A stretch of DNA of 7,077 bases from Spirochaetaceae bacterium (GCA_031257995.1 JAIRNN010000276.1:1-7077); one strand, 5' to 3'; shown: positions 1 through 6,503, counted from the first letter of the stretch. Notes: generated by a model not told the origin, from the sequence alone. A program made the numbers and translations.

Positions 1-1046
1 CGGGGTGGGAGGCCGCCGAAGTATCAGGACGCGGCGTTCATACGCCTCCTGACGCGCGTCTGGGAGGATCACGGGCGGCCTTGCGGCAAGCTGCTTGCGG
101 CCATGATACGGGGCATGATTGATTTTCTGGTTTCCTCGAAAGAGCCGGACTACGGCATCACCGGGGAGCTTAATGCCCTATTGATAACGATAAGCGGCGC
201 CCAGGCAGACCGGCTGCTTGCTCCGGCACGGAAGGCGTTGGAGATTCGGGGGGTGAGCACAACCCGTTCGGCGGGCGCTTCGCTTCGTTCCCAGGTGCCG
301 GTTCAAACCCATTTCGACCGGAAGACCGCAGGGCCGGGGGAGGCAAGCCTTTGACACCGTGGCGCGCTGCGGAGGCTCAGGCGGCGGGCAGTTTTGCAAG
401 ACGTTGGCCGGAACCAGCCCCTTTTCAGGCTGGGTGGAGGAGCGCGCCCTGCTCAACAGCGCTCACCCCGCGGGCGGCCGAAGCCATAGAGGACATACGG
501 GGCGGCCTGCCCTTTCCCCCGACCGGCGGCCATTATGACAACGGCATGGAGTTTGTCAACAAGCCGCTTTTGGCATGGCGCCTTGAACGGCACATCAGGG
601 CGGCCCGGAACCGGCCCTGCCGGAAGAACGGCAATTGTTTCGCCGAACAGAAAAACTGCAGCGCGGTTCGCAAGACGGCGGGGTATTTCCGGTTTGACAC
701 CGTGGCGGAACAGGAGGCCCTTGCGGAGGTGTATACGTACCTGTGTCCGCTTAATAACTGCTGGTATCCGTCATTCAAGCTAGCGGACAAGGTGAAACAG
801 CCGGACGGGCGGTACAAGAAAATCTATGAGAAAAGCCCGCTGACCCCGTACCAGCGGCCGCTTGAGCCGGCAGAGGCGAGCGGCGAATGCAAGGCGGAGC
901 TTATGCGGCGGAAAAGCGGCCAGGATCCGGCGGCGTTGAATACCGCGTTGAACAGGGCGGTTGAGAGGCTCTTGAAACTAAACCGGGAAAAGACTAATGT
1001 GAAACAGGCTTCCGGCCAGGAAGCGGAACAGGCCGGAGCGGCCTGA
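1..1046 (+). pseudogene. Frameshifted IS transposase (DDE integrase-type), 5' end outside window
   Basis: This is a remnant of an insertion-sequence transposase whose N-terminus lies left of the window. The coding signal moves through three frames. Frame 1 runs from base 1 to about 346 and begins GRPPKYQDAAFIRLL, a DNA-binding N-terminal region. Frame 2 runs from about 350 to 466 (FDTVARCGG, then GWVEERALLNSAH). Frame 3 runs from about 468 to the TGA at 1044-1046 (EAIEDIRGGLPF, DNGMEF, NCFAEQKN). The putative catalytic triad is still readable: Asp at 353-355, Asp at 537-539 in YDNG, and Glu in AEQKN. The C-terminal part (VGYFRFDT-like segment, YPSFKL, KKIYEKSPLTPYQR) matches my memory of the integrase-core transposases often filed as ISNCY/IS1202-like, though the exact family is inferred. 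Two single-base frameshifts, and no stop within any of the used segments, suggest recent inactivation. An ATG at 351 opens a reading frame, but its first ~40 residues are out of frame with the transposase. Programmed frameshifting is unlikely, because two shifts would be needed and neither site is a classical slippery sequence. Confidence 0.85.
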
Positions 1047-1104
1047 TTTCGGCTAGGTTTTGGTTTTGAGGAACCAGCCCTTTTCGGCTAGATTAATTTT
1101 GAGG
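1047..1104 (+). repeat. Two imperfect direct repeats downstream of the transposase, probable IS end
   Basis: The ten-base word TTTCGGCTAG occurs at 1047-1056 and again at 1082-1091, 35 bases apart. Each copy is followed by a T-rich stretch ending in TTTTGAGG (about 1064-1071 and 1097-1104). They begin at once after the transposase stop codon. Sub-terminal repeats at the end of an insertion sequence are the natural reading. The outer boundary and any target-site duplication cannot be set, because the other end is outside the window. Confidence 0.5.
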
Positions 1105-1130
1105 CAACGCAGGCTCTTTACAAAAATAAA

Positions 1131-1171
1131 CAGACATACTATGATTGCGTGCAGTGTATAGTGAGTGTCTG
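1131..1171 (-). terminator. Possible - strand terminator-like hairpin beside the IS end
   Basis: CAGACA (1131-1136) pairs with TGTCTG (1166-1171). After a small internal loop, ACTAT (1138-1142) pairs with ATAGT (1158-1162), leaving a 15-base loop. Read on the - strand, the stem is followed by TTTATTTTTG, a T-rich run as in a factor-independent terminator. The stem is AT-rich and interrupted, so it would be weak, and no - strand gene is known to end here. It might instead be the outer edge of the insertion sequence. Confidence 0.25.
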
Positions 1172-1319
1172 TTCCCAAATCGTTGTTTTCCGAGTGGACC
1201 TTGTATTTTCTGGTCCCACGAATACCGGTTTGCTTAACCGGAGGAAAATGTGGTCTGTCAACGAGCCGGCGCAATGTTGGTCTCCTGACGACCGCGAAGA
1301 TGCGGGTTTTAAGGAGGTG

Positions 1320-1353
1320 TGCCAATAATGTGTTTTCTACTACTTTATTGGCA
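1320..1353. promoter_or_regulatory. Nine-base inverted repeat upstream of the response regulator, possible operator
   Basis: TGCCAATAA (1320-1328) is perfectly repeated in inverse as TTATTGGCA (1345-1353) around a 16-base spacer. The centres of the two arms are 25 bases apart. The element lies 46-79 bases ahead of the regulator's GTG start. It sits just after the ribosome-binding-like AAGGAGGT at 1311-1318 and just before the palindrome TGTATACA (1361-1368). It could be an operator for this regulator or another one, or an RNA hairpin that masks a start codon. Which one cannot be told from sequence alone. Confidence 0.35.
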
Positions 1354-1398
1354 GACACGATGTATACACGAATCTACTTTTAAGGAAAGGATTGCAGA

Positions 1399-2235
1399 GT
1401 GGAATTATTCTCACTTTTTGTTGTTGATGGCGAGGACGAAGTACGAAAAGGGATCGTCGAGAATGTCGATTGGAATCGTTTGGGTTTTACCCTTGTGGGG
1501 GAGGCCGCTAACGGCGATGAAGCTGTTCAAAAGATTGGCGCTCTTGTCCCTGACGTAATTCTCAGCGACATACGGATGCCGGGAATGGACGGTATTGCGC
1601 TGATGCGCTATGTCCATGAAAACCTTCCGCAGGCGAAGGTGGTGGTTTTAAGCGGTCACAAAGAGTTTGTCTATCTTGAAGAGGCGATAAAAAACGAGGT
1701 TTTTGCGTATTTGTTGAAACCGGCGACCAAAGACTTGTTTGAGGAGACTTTTTCTCGGTTACACGAGAAATTGGAGTCGCGGTTGAACGAACAGCGCAAA
1801 CTCCAGCGGCTTGAGGAGCTGGTGAAAGAGAGCCCCGCGTATATTCGCGAAAAATTGAGCTCTCTAGAACGGTATAAATCGGCAAATGAAAAGCTGATTG
1901 AGCGGATACTTGACTATATCGAACATGAATATACCTCGAATCTGCTTTCGTTGCGGGCAATTGCGAAGTATGTACAGAAGAGTCCCGCCTACATCAGCAA
2001 GATTTTCAAGGATGTTACCGGGGATAACTATGTCCGCTATGTGAGTAACAAGCGGCTGGCGAAAGCGCTTGAAATGCTGCAAAATACGTCGCTTCTGGTG
2101 TATCAGGTTACCGAGGCGGTCGGCTGGTCGGATCAGTCGAGTTTTATCCGGCTGTTCAAAAAACAGTACGGGCTCACGCCTTCGGAGATATTGAGGATCA
2201 AAACGACAAAGGCCGACCAAACCAGCGAAACGTGA
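1399..2235 (+). CDS. YesN-type response regulator, receiver plus AraC DNA-binding domain
   Basis: This 278-residue cytoplasmic transcription regulator belongs to the family that answers membrane sensor kinases, often for sugar uptake or metabolism. Residues 1-125 form the receiver, with Asp10, phospho-acceptor Asp57 (in ILSDIRMPGMDG), Ser85 and Lys107-Pro108. Residues about 126-165 are a charged, probably helical linker. Residues about 166-266 are the AraC/XylS domain, with its first helix-turn-helix near 184-205 and its second near 235-256, ending in the usual YGLTPSEI. The start is GTG at 1399: an in-frame stop lies at 1381 with no other start between, and AAGGAAAGG (1382-1390) sits 8 bases upstream. 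The acidic pair normally read as VDDE is VDGE here, so one metal-binding Asp is replaced by Gly11 (codon 1429-1431). No histidine kinase lies in the window. rsgA follows after 32 bases and may be co-transcribed. The family call is firm; the regulon is unknown. Confidence 0.93.
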   Translation: MELFSLFVVDGEDEVRKGIVENVDWNRLGFTLVGEAANGDEAVQKIGALVPDVILSDIRMPGMDGIALMRYVHENLPQAKVVVLSGHKEFVYLEEAIKNEVFAYLLKPATKDLFEETFSRLHEKLESRLNEQRKLQRLEELVKESPAYIREKLSSLERYKSANEKLIERILDYIEHEYTSNLLSLRAIAKYVQKSPAYISKIFKDVTGDNYVRYVSNKRLAKALEMLQNTSLLVYQVTEAVGWSDQSSFIRLFKKQYGLTPSEILRIKTTKADQTSET

Positions 2236-2244
2236 GGGGTTAAA

Positions 2245-2257
2245 GCGATCGTATCGC
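2245..2257 (+). promoter_or_regulatory. Small hairpin in the regulator-rsgA gap
   Basis: GCGAT and ATCGC pair around the three-base loop CGT in the 32-base gap ahead of the rsgA start. It occupies the place where a ribosome-binding site would be expected. It might influence rsgA translation, but a five-base stem can easily arise by chance. Confidence 0.2.
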
Positions 2258-2267
2258 ACGGTTCGCG

Positions 2268-3170
2268 ATGGAAGGCATAATCGTTAAAGGCAGTAAAAAC
2301 CTCTTTACGGTGAAACCGGTCGTACAACTGTTTGACGGTTCCGCCGGGGCGAGCTGTCTCGAATGCCGGTTCAAGGGCAAGATACTCAAAGACGGCGAAA
2401 CGGCCTACAACCCGCTCGCCCCCGGAGATCTTGTGGTGGTTTCCCCGGATTCCCGCCTCATCGAAAGCCGCCTTCCCCGCCGCAACAAGTTCAGCCGCTG
2501 GAACGAGAAAGGGCGGTCAAGCCAGGTTCTCGCGGCGAACATTGATCTTGTGGTGTGTGTCGCTTCTCCCGCCTCTCCGCCCTTCCGCCCGCGTTTCATC
2601 GACCGGGTTCTCTTGCAGGCCGAAGCGGAAAATGTTCCGGCGGCGGTGGTACTGAACAAAAGCGATCTGCCTCTTGAAGCGCAGGCTGCGGCCCGGTTGG
2701 ATAGCTTTGAAAAAATCGGCATCCCCGTACTGCGCGTTTCCGCAAAAAACGGCGATGGTATCTCGTTGTTGCAAGACTGCCTCACGGGGAAAACGACGCT
2801 CTTTGTCGGTCAGAGCGGTGTGGGCAAATCGAGCCTCATAAACCGACTCTTTCCCGACTGCGACAGCAAGACCGGCGTGGTAAACAAAAAGTTTGACCGG
2901 GGCAACCACACCACCGTGATGTCCGTGCGGTACGAGCATGAACGCTACGTCGTAATCGACAGCCCCGGTCTGCGCCAGTTCATCCCCGACGGCATCGCCG
3001 CCGAAAACATCGCCATATATATGAGAGACATCTCCCCGTTCGCCGGGAAATGCCTGTTCGGGGCCTCCTGCACCCACACCGTTGAAAAAGGCTGCGCGAT
3101 TCTTGACGCGGTAAGCAAGGGTCTCATCCACGAAGACCGCTGCAAGAGTTTTCTGCGGATGAAGGGCTAG
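2268..3170 (+). CDS. rsgA: Ribosome small-subunit biogenesis GTPase RsgA
   Basis: RsgA (YjeQ/YloQ) is a circularly permuted GTPase that binds the 30S ribosomal subunit late in assembly and checks its decoding site. All landmarks are present in its 300 residues. An OB-fold covers about 1-65. The G motifs come in permuted order: G4 NKSD at 130-133, G5 SAK at 158-160, G1 GQSGVGKS at 181-188, G2 Thr215-Thr216 in RGNHTT, and G3 DSPG at 231-234. A C-terminal zinc site follows, formed by Cys262, Cys268, His270 and Cys276. Length is typical or slightly short, with a brief tail after the zinc knuckle. ATG 2268 is the only start after the in-frame stop at 2241-2243, and no good ribosome-binding site precedes it. 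The nearest GAGGGG (2234-2239) is about 28 bases away, so translation may depend on coupling or on an unusual leader. A short hairpin (2245-2257) lies in the gap. The next gene converges from the other strand. Confidence 0.96.
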   Translation: MEGIIVKGSKNLFTVKPVVQLFDGSAGASCLECRFKGKILKDGETAYNPLAPGDLVVVSPDSRLIESRLPRRNKFSRWNEKGRSSQVLAANIDLVVCVASPASPPFRPRFIDRVLLQAEAENVPAAVVLNKSDLPLEAQAAARLDSFEKIGIPVLRVSAKNGDGISLLQDCLTGKTTLFVGQSGVGKSSLINRLFPDCDSKTGVVNKKFDRGNHTTVMSVRYEHERYVVIDSPGLRQFIPDGIAAENIAIYMRDISPFAGKCLFGASCTHTVEKGCAILDAVSKGLIHEDRCKSFLRMKG

Positions 3171-3192
3171 AAGCCTGCCTCCACGTCTGTTT

Positions 3193-3231
3193 TGGGGGCC
3201 GCCTTTACCGGCGCGGCTTCCGCGACCCCCA
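3193..3231. terminator. GC-rich hairpin between converging rsgA and TraB-like genes
   Basis: TGGGGGCCGC (3193-3202) pairs with GCGACCCCCA (3222-3231) in nine of ten positions, with one C/A mismatch. The 19-base loop can fold further. It begins 23 bases after the rsgA stop and lies about 80 bases beyond the stop of the - strand gene, so it is placed to end transcription from both sides. Neither side has a proper T run, so it may be only a pause site or need help from Rho. Confidence 0.4.
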
Positions 3232-3313
3232 CTCCTGTTCTATCCACTGATCTTCATGAATTTAACCACTTACGGCGCACAAAAGCGCTCCATGCTTGCA
3301 ACACGCGCCCGGT

Positions 3314-4498
3314 TCACTGTTGTTCGATTTTGTATCCTTTTGTTTCCAGTTGCGGTAACAAACCGTCAGGGCCAAAGAGGTGGGCGGCGCCAACCAGCAC
3401 AAACTCTACGGAGCGCGTTTTTAAATAGCTTTCTATGACCGGAATCCATGCGTTATTTCTGTCTGCTATCATCGCGTTATACACGGCAGGAAAATGCTCC
3501 TTTACGTAGAGAACGTCCTCCAATATTGCTATTGCTTCGCCCCTTCTCCAAACGTCAGCCATTTGATCAAACTCACGCTCTATGTCTTCACTAGACTCAA
3601 GTTCACGGAAGAGATACGCATAGTACGACTCGCCATACTCGCTTCCCAGATTTGCAAGTAAATCATACTGGAATTCCACTGTCTCAAAATATTCAATTTG
3701 TTTGCCGTATTCTTTCGCTTTTTTCTGAAAAAACATATCAACCCCGTCCGCCTTCGCAAACTGGCGTACTATATACGTTTCCAGAGCCGAGTATGCTACG
3801 TATGGTTTTAAAAATTGTATATTCTCCAGAGGATAACGATACGTTTCGCATAAAGACGCAAGGATACCGAATAGTTCCGGACTGAAAATGACCTCCAAAG
3901 ACGTATAATCGGGATTCATAAGATTGGTGATGAACTTGAGATCGTCGTTTTCTTGCATCAGAACCAGTATGTTCCGCGCTGTTTCCAAATAGGCTGCGAT
4001 ATCCTCGCGCTGTACCATTTTCTGAATAGCAAACGCTATCGTGATTATCTCGCCGCGTATCTCCTGTTCGTGATCGGTCAGCGGTATGGTTTGGTCGCTA
4101 ATGCTATGGTATGCGTTTTCATACTGCGTTATCATTGCGTTAAGTTGGGTCGTGAGGGCAACGAACCTGCCGATTTCGTCGTTTTGCTCCATCATTGCGG
4201 TTATCTGAGCGCACTCCTCATAAAAAGCTCTTACCGGCCCGCTGTTTAATGATGCCGGAAAGTCGTCAACAGAGGCCTCGAACACCAGTATGTCTGATTG
4301 CTCAAAGGCCGCCTCGAACGCTTGCGGCAGGGGATAGTCGGATTCGCGCAAGAGATGAATCGTCCCGCCGAGGTATAATACATTATCGCCATTGCTGATT
4401 TTCCAAACAGATGTTTCGCCGTAGAGAAAGGCCGAATTGACGCATAGAAAAGCAACCGCAGCCATTAACAAGAACTTTTTCATCATTACCTTCCTCAT
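3314..4498 (-). CDS. TraB/GumN-family protein with signal peptide
   Basis: This 394-residue protein belongs to the TraB/GumN/PrgY family, relatives of Tiki-type metalloproteases; the substrate in bacteria is generally unknown. Residues 1-8 are basic (MRKVMMKK). Residues 9-27 are hydrophobic and look like a signal peptide, with a possible cut near Gly27, so the product is likely exported to the periplasm or outer envelope. Family signatures are present at both ends: LGGTIHLL (43-50, with Gly45 and His48), Glu74 in VFEAS, the GVDMFF...ETVEFQ region (252-277), RNNAWIPVIESYL (347-359), and VGAAHLFGPDGLL (369-381, with Gly370 and His373). The start at 4498 is preceded by GGAGG at short spacing. 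Met5 or Met6, with AGGAAGG before them, are real alternatives. The frame stays open upstream to 4639, but that part is arginine- and proline-rich and overlaps the NAD+ synthetase gene in another frame. The gap to the upstream NAD+ synthetase gene is 11 bases, so they share a transcript. It is visibly less GC-rich than that neighbour. Cys19 lacks a good lipobox. Confidence 0.88.
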   Translation of the reverse strand: MRKVMMKKFLLMAAVAFLCVNSAFLYGETSVWKISNGDNVLYLGGTIHLLRESDYPLPQAFEAAFEQSDILVFEASVDDFPASLNSGPVRAFYEECAQITAMMEQNDEIGRFVALTTQLNAMITQYENAYHSISDQTIPLTDHEQEIRGEIITIAFAIQKMVQREDIAAYLETARNILVLMQENDDLKFITNLMNPDYTSLEVIFSPELFGILASLCETYRYPLENIQFLKPYVAYSALETYIVRQFAKADGVDMFFQKKAKEYGKQIEYFETVEFQYDLLANLGSEYGESYYAYLFRELESSEDIEREFDQMADVWRRGEAIAILEDVLYVKEHFPAVYNAMIADRNNAWIPVIESYLKTRSVEFVLVGAAHLFGPDGLLPQLETKGYKIEQQ

Positions 4499-4509
4499 GG
4501 TTCCTCCGT

Positions 4510-6462
4510 TTACGCCTCGTAGACGGCGCGGGCGATGGGCATTCGGCGGCCCATGCCGACGGCGCGGGGGGAGACTTTCAGCACGGGCGGGGCCTGGCGG
4601 CGTTTGAACTCGGCGCGGGCGCAGGCCGTGATGATCCACGAGGCGAGCTCGCGGTCGTAGCCGCGCGCGGCGATTTCGTCCGCCGAGAGGTTGTCAAAGA
4701 GGTAGAGCCTGAGTATCTCATCAAGGATGTCGTAGGGCGGCAGCGTATCCTGGTCTTTCTGGTCGGGGCGAAGCTCGGCGGAGGGGGCTTTGGTTAAGAT
4801 GGCCTCCGGGATGAGGGGGTATCCGGCTTTTTCGTTGATGCGGCGGCAAAGGGCAAAGACTTCCGTCTTGAAGAGGTCGCCGATGGGGGACAGCGCGCCG
4901 TTCATGTCGCCGTACAGCGTGCAGTAACCCATCGCGAGCTCGCTTTTGTTGCCGGTGTTCATCAGCATCGAGTCGAATTTGTTGGAAAAGGCCATCATGA
5001 GGCTGCCGCGTATCCGGGCTTGCAGGTTTTCCTCGGCCACATTGAAAGGTTGTCCCTCGAACACCGGGCCGAGCTCGTCGATAAACGTGTTATAGATGCT
5101 TTCGATGGGCAGGGTTTCGTAGCGGCAGCCTACGTTTTTGGCCAAGATCGCGGCATCGTCCTTTGAGCCCTGCGAGCTGAACATGCTGGGCATACTGAAC
5201 GCGGTTACCTGTTCCTTGCCCGCTGCCGCTACCGCGAGACAGGCGACGAGCCCTGAGTCGATGCCGCCCGACAACCCCAAATGGGCGCGCTTGAAGCCGC
5301 ATTTTTGCATATATTCGCGGATGCCCATGACGAGGGCGCCTTCGATGATGTCCAGTTCGTTGCCCAACTCGTTGGCCAACTCGCTGGCGGCCAATCCGTT
5401 TGTGACCAAGCCCTCCGCCGGGGATGGGGTCTTAGGGGCGGGGCCCCCAGGGAGGGGGGTAGCGGATGGCCAAACGGAGGGAGGCGTGGACACGCCGACC
5501 GGAGAGCGGACAGGAGCGAGGGGGGAGACCGGGCCTGTTGCATTTATTTGTGATGGAGCATTTATTGGGCCCGCGCCGTGTCGCGGAAATGTCAAAACGC
5601 GCTCAATGTTTTGCGCGAGGCATTGGGCGTCCCCCCCTTGTCCGCTTTGGGAGTCCCGCATGACGAGGCTTTCCTCTATCATGAGGCTTTCTCCAAATAT
5701 GAGACTTTCTCCAAATATGAGGCTTTCTTCAAAGGCGGGGGCTTGGGCCGCGATACCGCTTGTGTCCGGGGTGAGGATGAAGCTGCGTCCGTCGAAGATG
5801 ATCGAGTCGTTCGCGCCGACGGCGTTGATGTAGGCGAGGGTGAGGCTGCCCCGGCGGGCGATGCGGCGGGCGAGGGCGAGGCGGCTGGCCATTTTGCCCG
5901 CATAATAGGGGGAGGCGGAGGGGACGGCGAGGATCGTAACGCCTGAGTCGAGGAGGCGGCGGACGGGGTCTTCGTGGTAGCGGGTGCCGGGGGTTTCGGT
6001 TTCGCGCCAGACATCTTCGCAGATGGCGATGCCGATTTTTTCGCCTGAAAACGCGAAGTGCGGCCACTCTGTCGCGGGCTCGAAGTTGCGGGCCTCGTCG
6101 AACACGTCGTAGGTGGGAAGGAGGGTTTTGGTCTGCTCGAAGAGGAGCGCGCCGTTTTGCGCGATACCGTAGGCGTTGACGAGGGACTTGCCGGAATTGG
6201 AGCGGTTGCGCTGCACGTAGCCGAGGCCTGCGGCGATGCCCGGCGGCAGGGTTTGCTGAAGGAGGCGGAGGCTGCGGATGTTGTTCTCGACGAAGGCATC
6301 CTGGTCGAGGAGGTCCATCGGGGGGTAGCCGCAGAGGGCGAGTTCGGGGAAAAACACGATGTCGGCTTTTCCGGCGGCCATCTCCGCGAATCCGGCGATC
6401 TTCCGGGCGTTTTCCTCAAACGCGCCGACTTTGGAATTGATCTGTGCTATGGCTATACGCAT
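4510..6462 (-). CDS. nadE: Glutamine-dependent NAD+ synthetase with expanded inter-domain linker
   Basis: This 650-residue cytoplasmic enzyme makes the last step of NAD+ synthesis: deamido-NAD+ plus ATP and ammonia, the ammonia being freed from glutamine. Residues 1 to about 240 form the nitrilase-type glutaminase, with triad Glu40 (FFPELALCGYPP), Lys112 (QTKTLLPTYDVFDE) and Cys148 (IAICEDVW). Residues about 366-650 form the synthetase, with the ATP-binding SGGIDSG at 398-404, the TGNKSE segment at 503-508, and GDMNGALSPIGDLFKTEV at 518-535. Between them, residues about 244-365 hold a hexapeptide repeat (ESLIFG type) and a Pro/Gly/Ser-rich stretch. As I recall, two-domain bacterial enzymes are about 540-580 residues, so most of the excess is here. 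ATG 6462 begins with the family-typical MRIAIAQIN. No ribosome-binding site is seen, and a promoter-like pair lies immediately upstream. The TraB-like gene follows after 11 bases. Assignment is firm; the effect of the linker is unknown. Confidence 0.96.
   Translation of the reverse strand: MRIAIAQINSKVGAFEENARKIAGFAEMAAGKADIVFFPELALCGYPPMDLLDQDAFVENNIRSLRLLQQTLPPGIAAGLGYVQRNRSNSGKSLVNAYGIAQNGALLFEQTKTLLPTYDVFDEARNFEPATEWPHFAFSGEKIGIAICEDVWRETETPGTRYHEDPVRRLLDSGVTILAVPSASPYYAGKMASRLALARRIARRGSLTLAYINAVGANDSIIFDGRSFILTPDTSGIAAQAPAFEESLIFGESLIFGESLMIEESLVMRDSQSGQGGDAQCLAQNIERVLTFPRHGAGPINAPSQINATGPVSPLAPVRSPVGVSTPPSVWPSATPLPGGPAPKTPSPAEGLVTNGLAASELANELGNELDIIEGALVMGIREYMQKCGFKRAHLGLSGGIDSGLVACLAVAAAGKEQVTAFSMPSMFSSQGSKDDAAILAKNVGCRYETLPIESIYNTFIDELGPVFEGQPFNVAEENLQARIRGSLMMAFSNKFDSMLMNTGNKSELAMGYCTLYGDMNGALSPIGDLFKTEVFALCRRINEKAGYPLIPEAILTKAPSAELRPDQKDQDTLPPYDILDEILRLYLFDNLSADEIAARGYDRELASWIITACARAEFKRRQAPPVLKVSPRAVGMGRRMPIARAVYEA
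5359..5394 (-). repeat. Three degenerate 12-bp repeats at the end of the nadE linker
   Basis: GTTGCCCAACTC (5359-5370), GTTGGCCAACTC (5371-5382) and GCTGGCGGCCAA (5383-5394) are tandem 12-base units. The first two differ at one base and the third is degenerate. They encode the acidic LAASELANELGNEL stretch at about residues 357-370, just ahead of the synthetase domain. Confidence 0.55.
5665..5736 (-). repeat. Four tandem 18-bp repeats inside nadE (hexapeptide repeat)
   Basis: Four adjacent 18-base units lie at 5665-5682, 5683-5700, 5701-5718 and 5719-5736. On the + strand each resembles GAGGCTTTCTCCAAATAT; units 2 and 3 differ at one base, and the outer units at more. As 18 is a multiple of three, the protein gains six residues per unit (ESLIFG, ESLIFG, ESLMIE, ESLVMR). 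Copy-number change would keep the frame. The repeat marks the exit from the glutaminase domain. Confidence 0.9.
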
Positions 6463-6468
6463 GGGGCT

Positions 6469-6498
6469 ATCTTAGCATGGGAAGGAGAGGGGTTACAA
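6469..6498 (-). promoter_or_regulatory. Predicted sigma-70-type promoter of nadE, possibly leaderless
   Basis: On the - strand, TTGTAA (complement of 6493-6498) and TAAGAT (complement of 6469-6474) are separated by 18 bases. Each box matches four of six consensus positions. Only six bases lie between the -10 box and the A of the nadE ATG, so the usual start point would fall on the start codon itself. This fits the missing ribosome-binding site. The match is moderate and could be chance. Confidence 0.4.
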
Positions 6499-6503
6499 GT
6501 TAT

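Larger units (their letters stand above)
1047..1398. other. Gene-free leader region between the IS remnant and the response regulator
   Basis: This 352-base stretch has no convincing gene. It holds the IS-end repeats (1047-1104), a hairpin at 1131-1171, a six-base inverted repeat CCGGTT/AACCGG with a 5-base loop at 1225-1241, a perfect ribosome-binding-type sequence AAGGAGGT at 1311-1318, a nine-base inverted repeat at 1320-1353, and the eight-base palindrome TGTATACA at 1361-1368. I could not find a promoter with both a good -35 and a good -10. A 101-codon frame on the opposite strand (1053-1358) resembles nothing I know and runs through the inverted repeats. Confidence 0.55.

Noticed and set aside
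1..1046. Programmed ribosomal frameshifting to produce a functional transposase
   Set aside because: Two shifts at different places would be needed, and neither junction has a typical slippery heptamer; inactivating mutations explain it better.
1053..1358. A - strand 101-codon frame in the regulator leader
   Set aside because: It covers IS-end repeats and inverted repeats, has no known domain, and contains a terminator-like hairpin inside it.
2517..3131. A - strand 204-codon frame opposite rsgA
   Set aside because: It is a shadow of the GTPase gene, which shows every expected motif on the + strand.
4436..4450. Lipoprotein signal at Cys19 of the TraB-like protein
   Set aside because: The residues before the Cys (AFL) do not fit a usual lipobox; an ordinary signal peptide is more likely.
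4499..4639. An N-terminal extension of the TraB-like protein by 47 residues
   Set aside because: The extra part is Arg/Pro-rich, overlaps the end of nadE, and would bury the signal peptide; the start at 4498 has a ribosome-binding site.
5138..5833. A + strand 231-codon frame opposite nadE
   Set aside because: It is the antisense of the synthetase and linker coding sequence; the - strand frame has all family motifs, and this frame has none.
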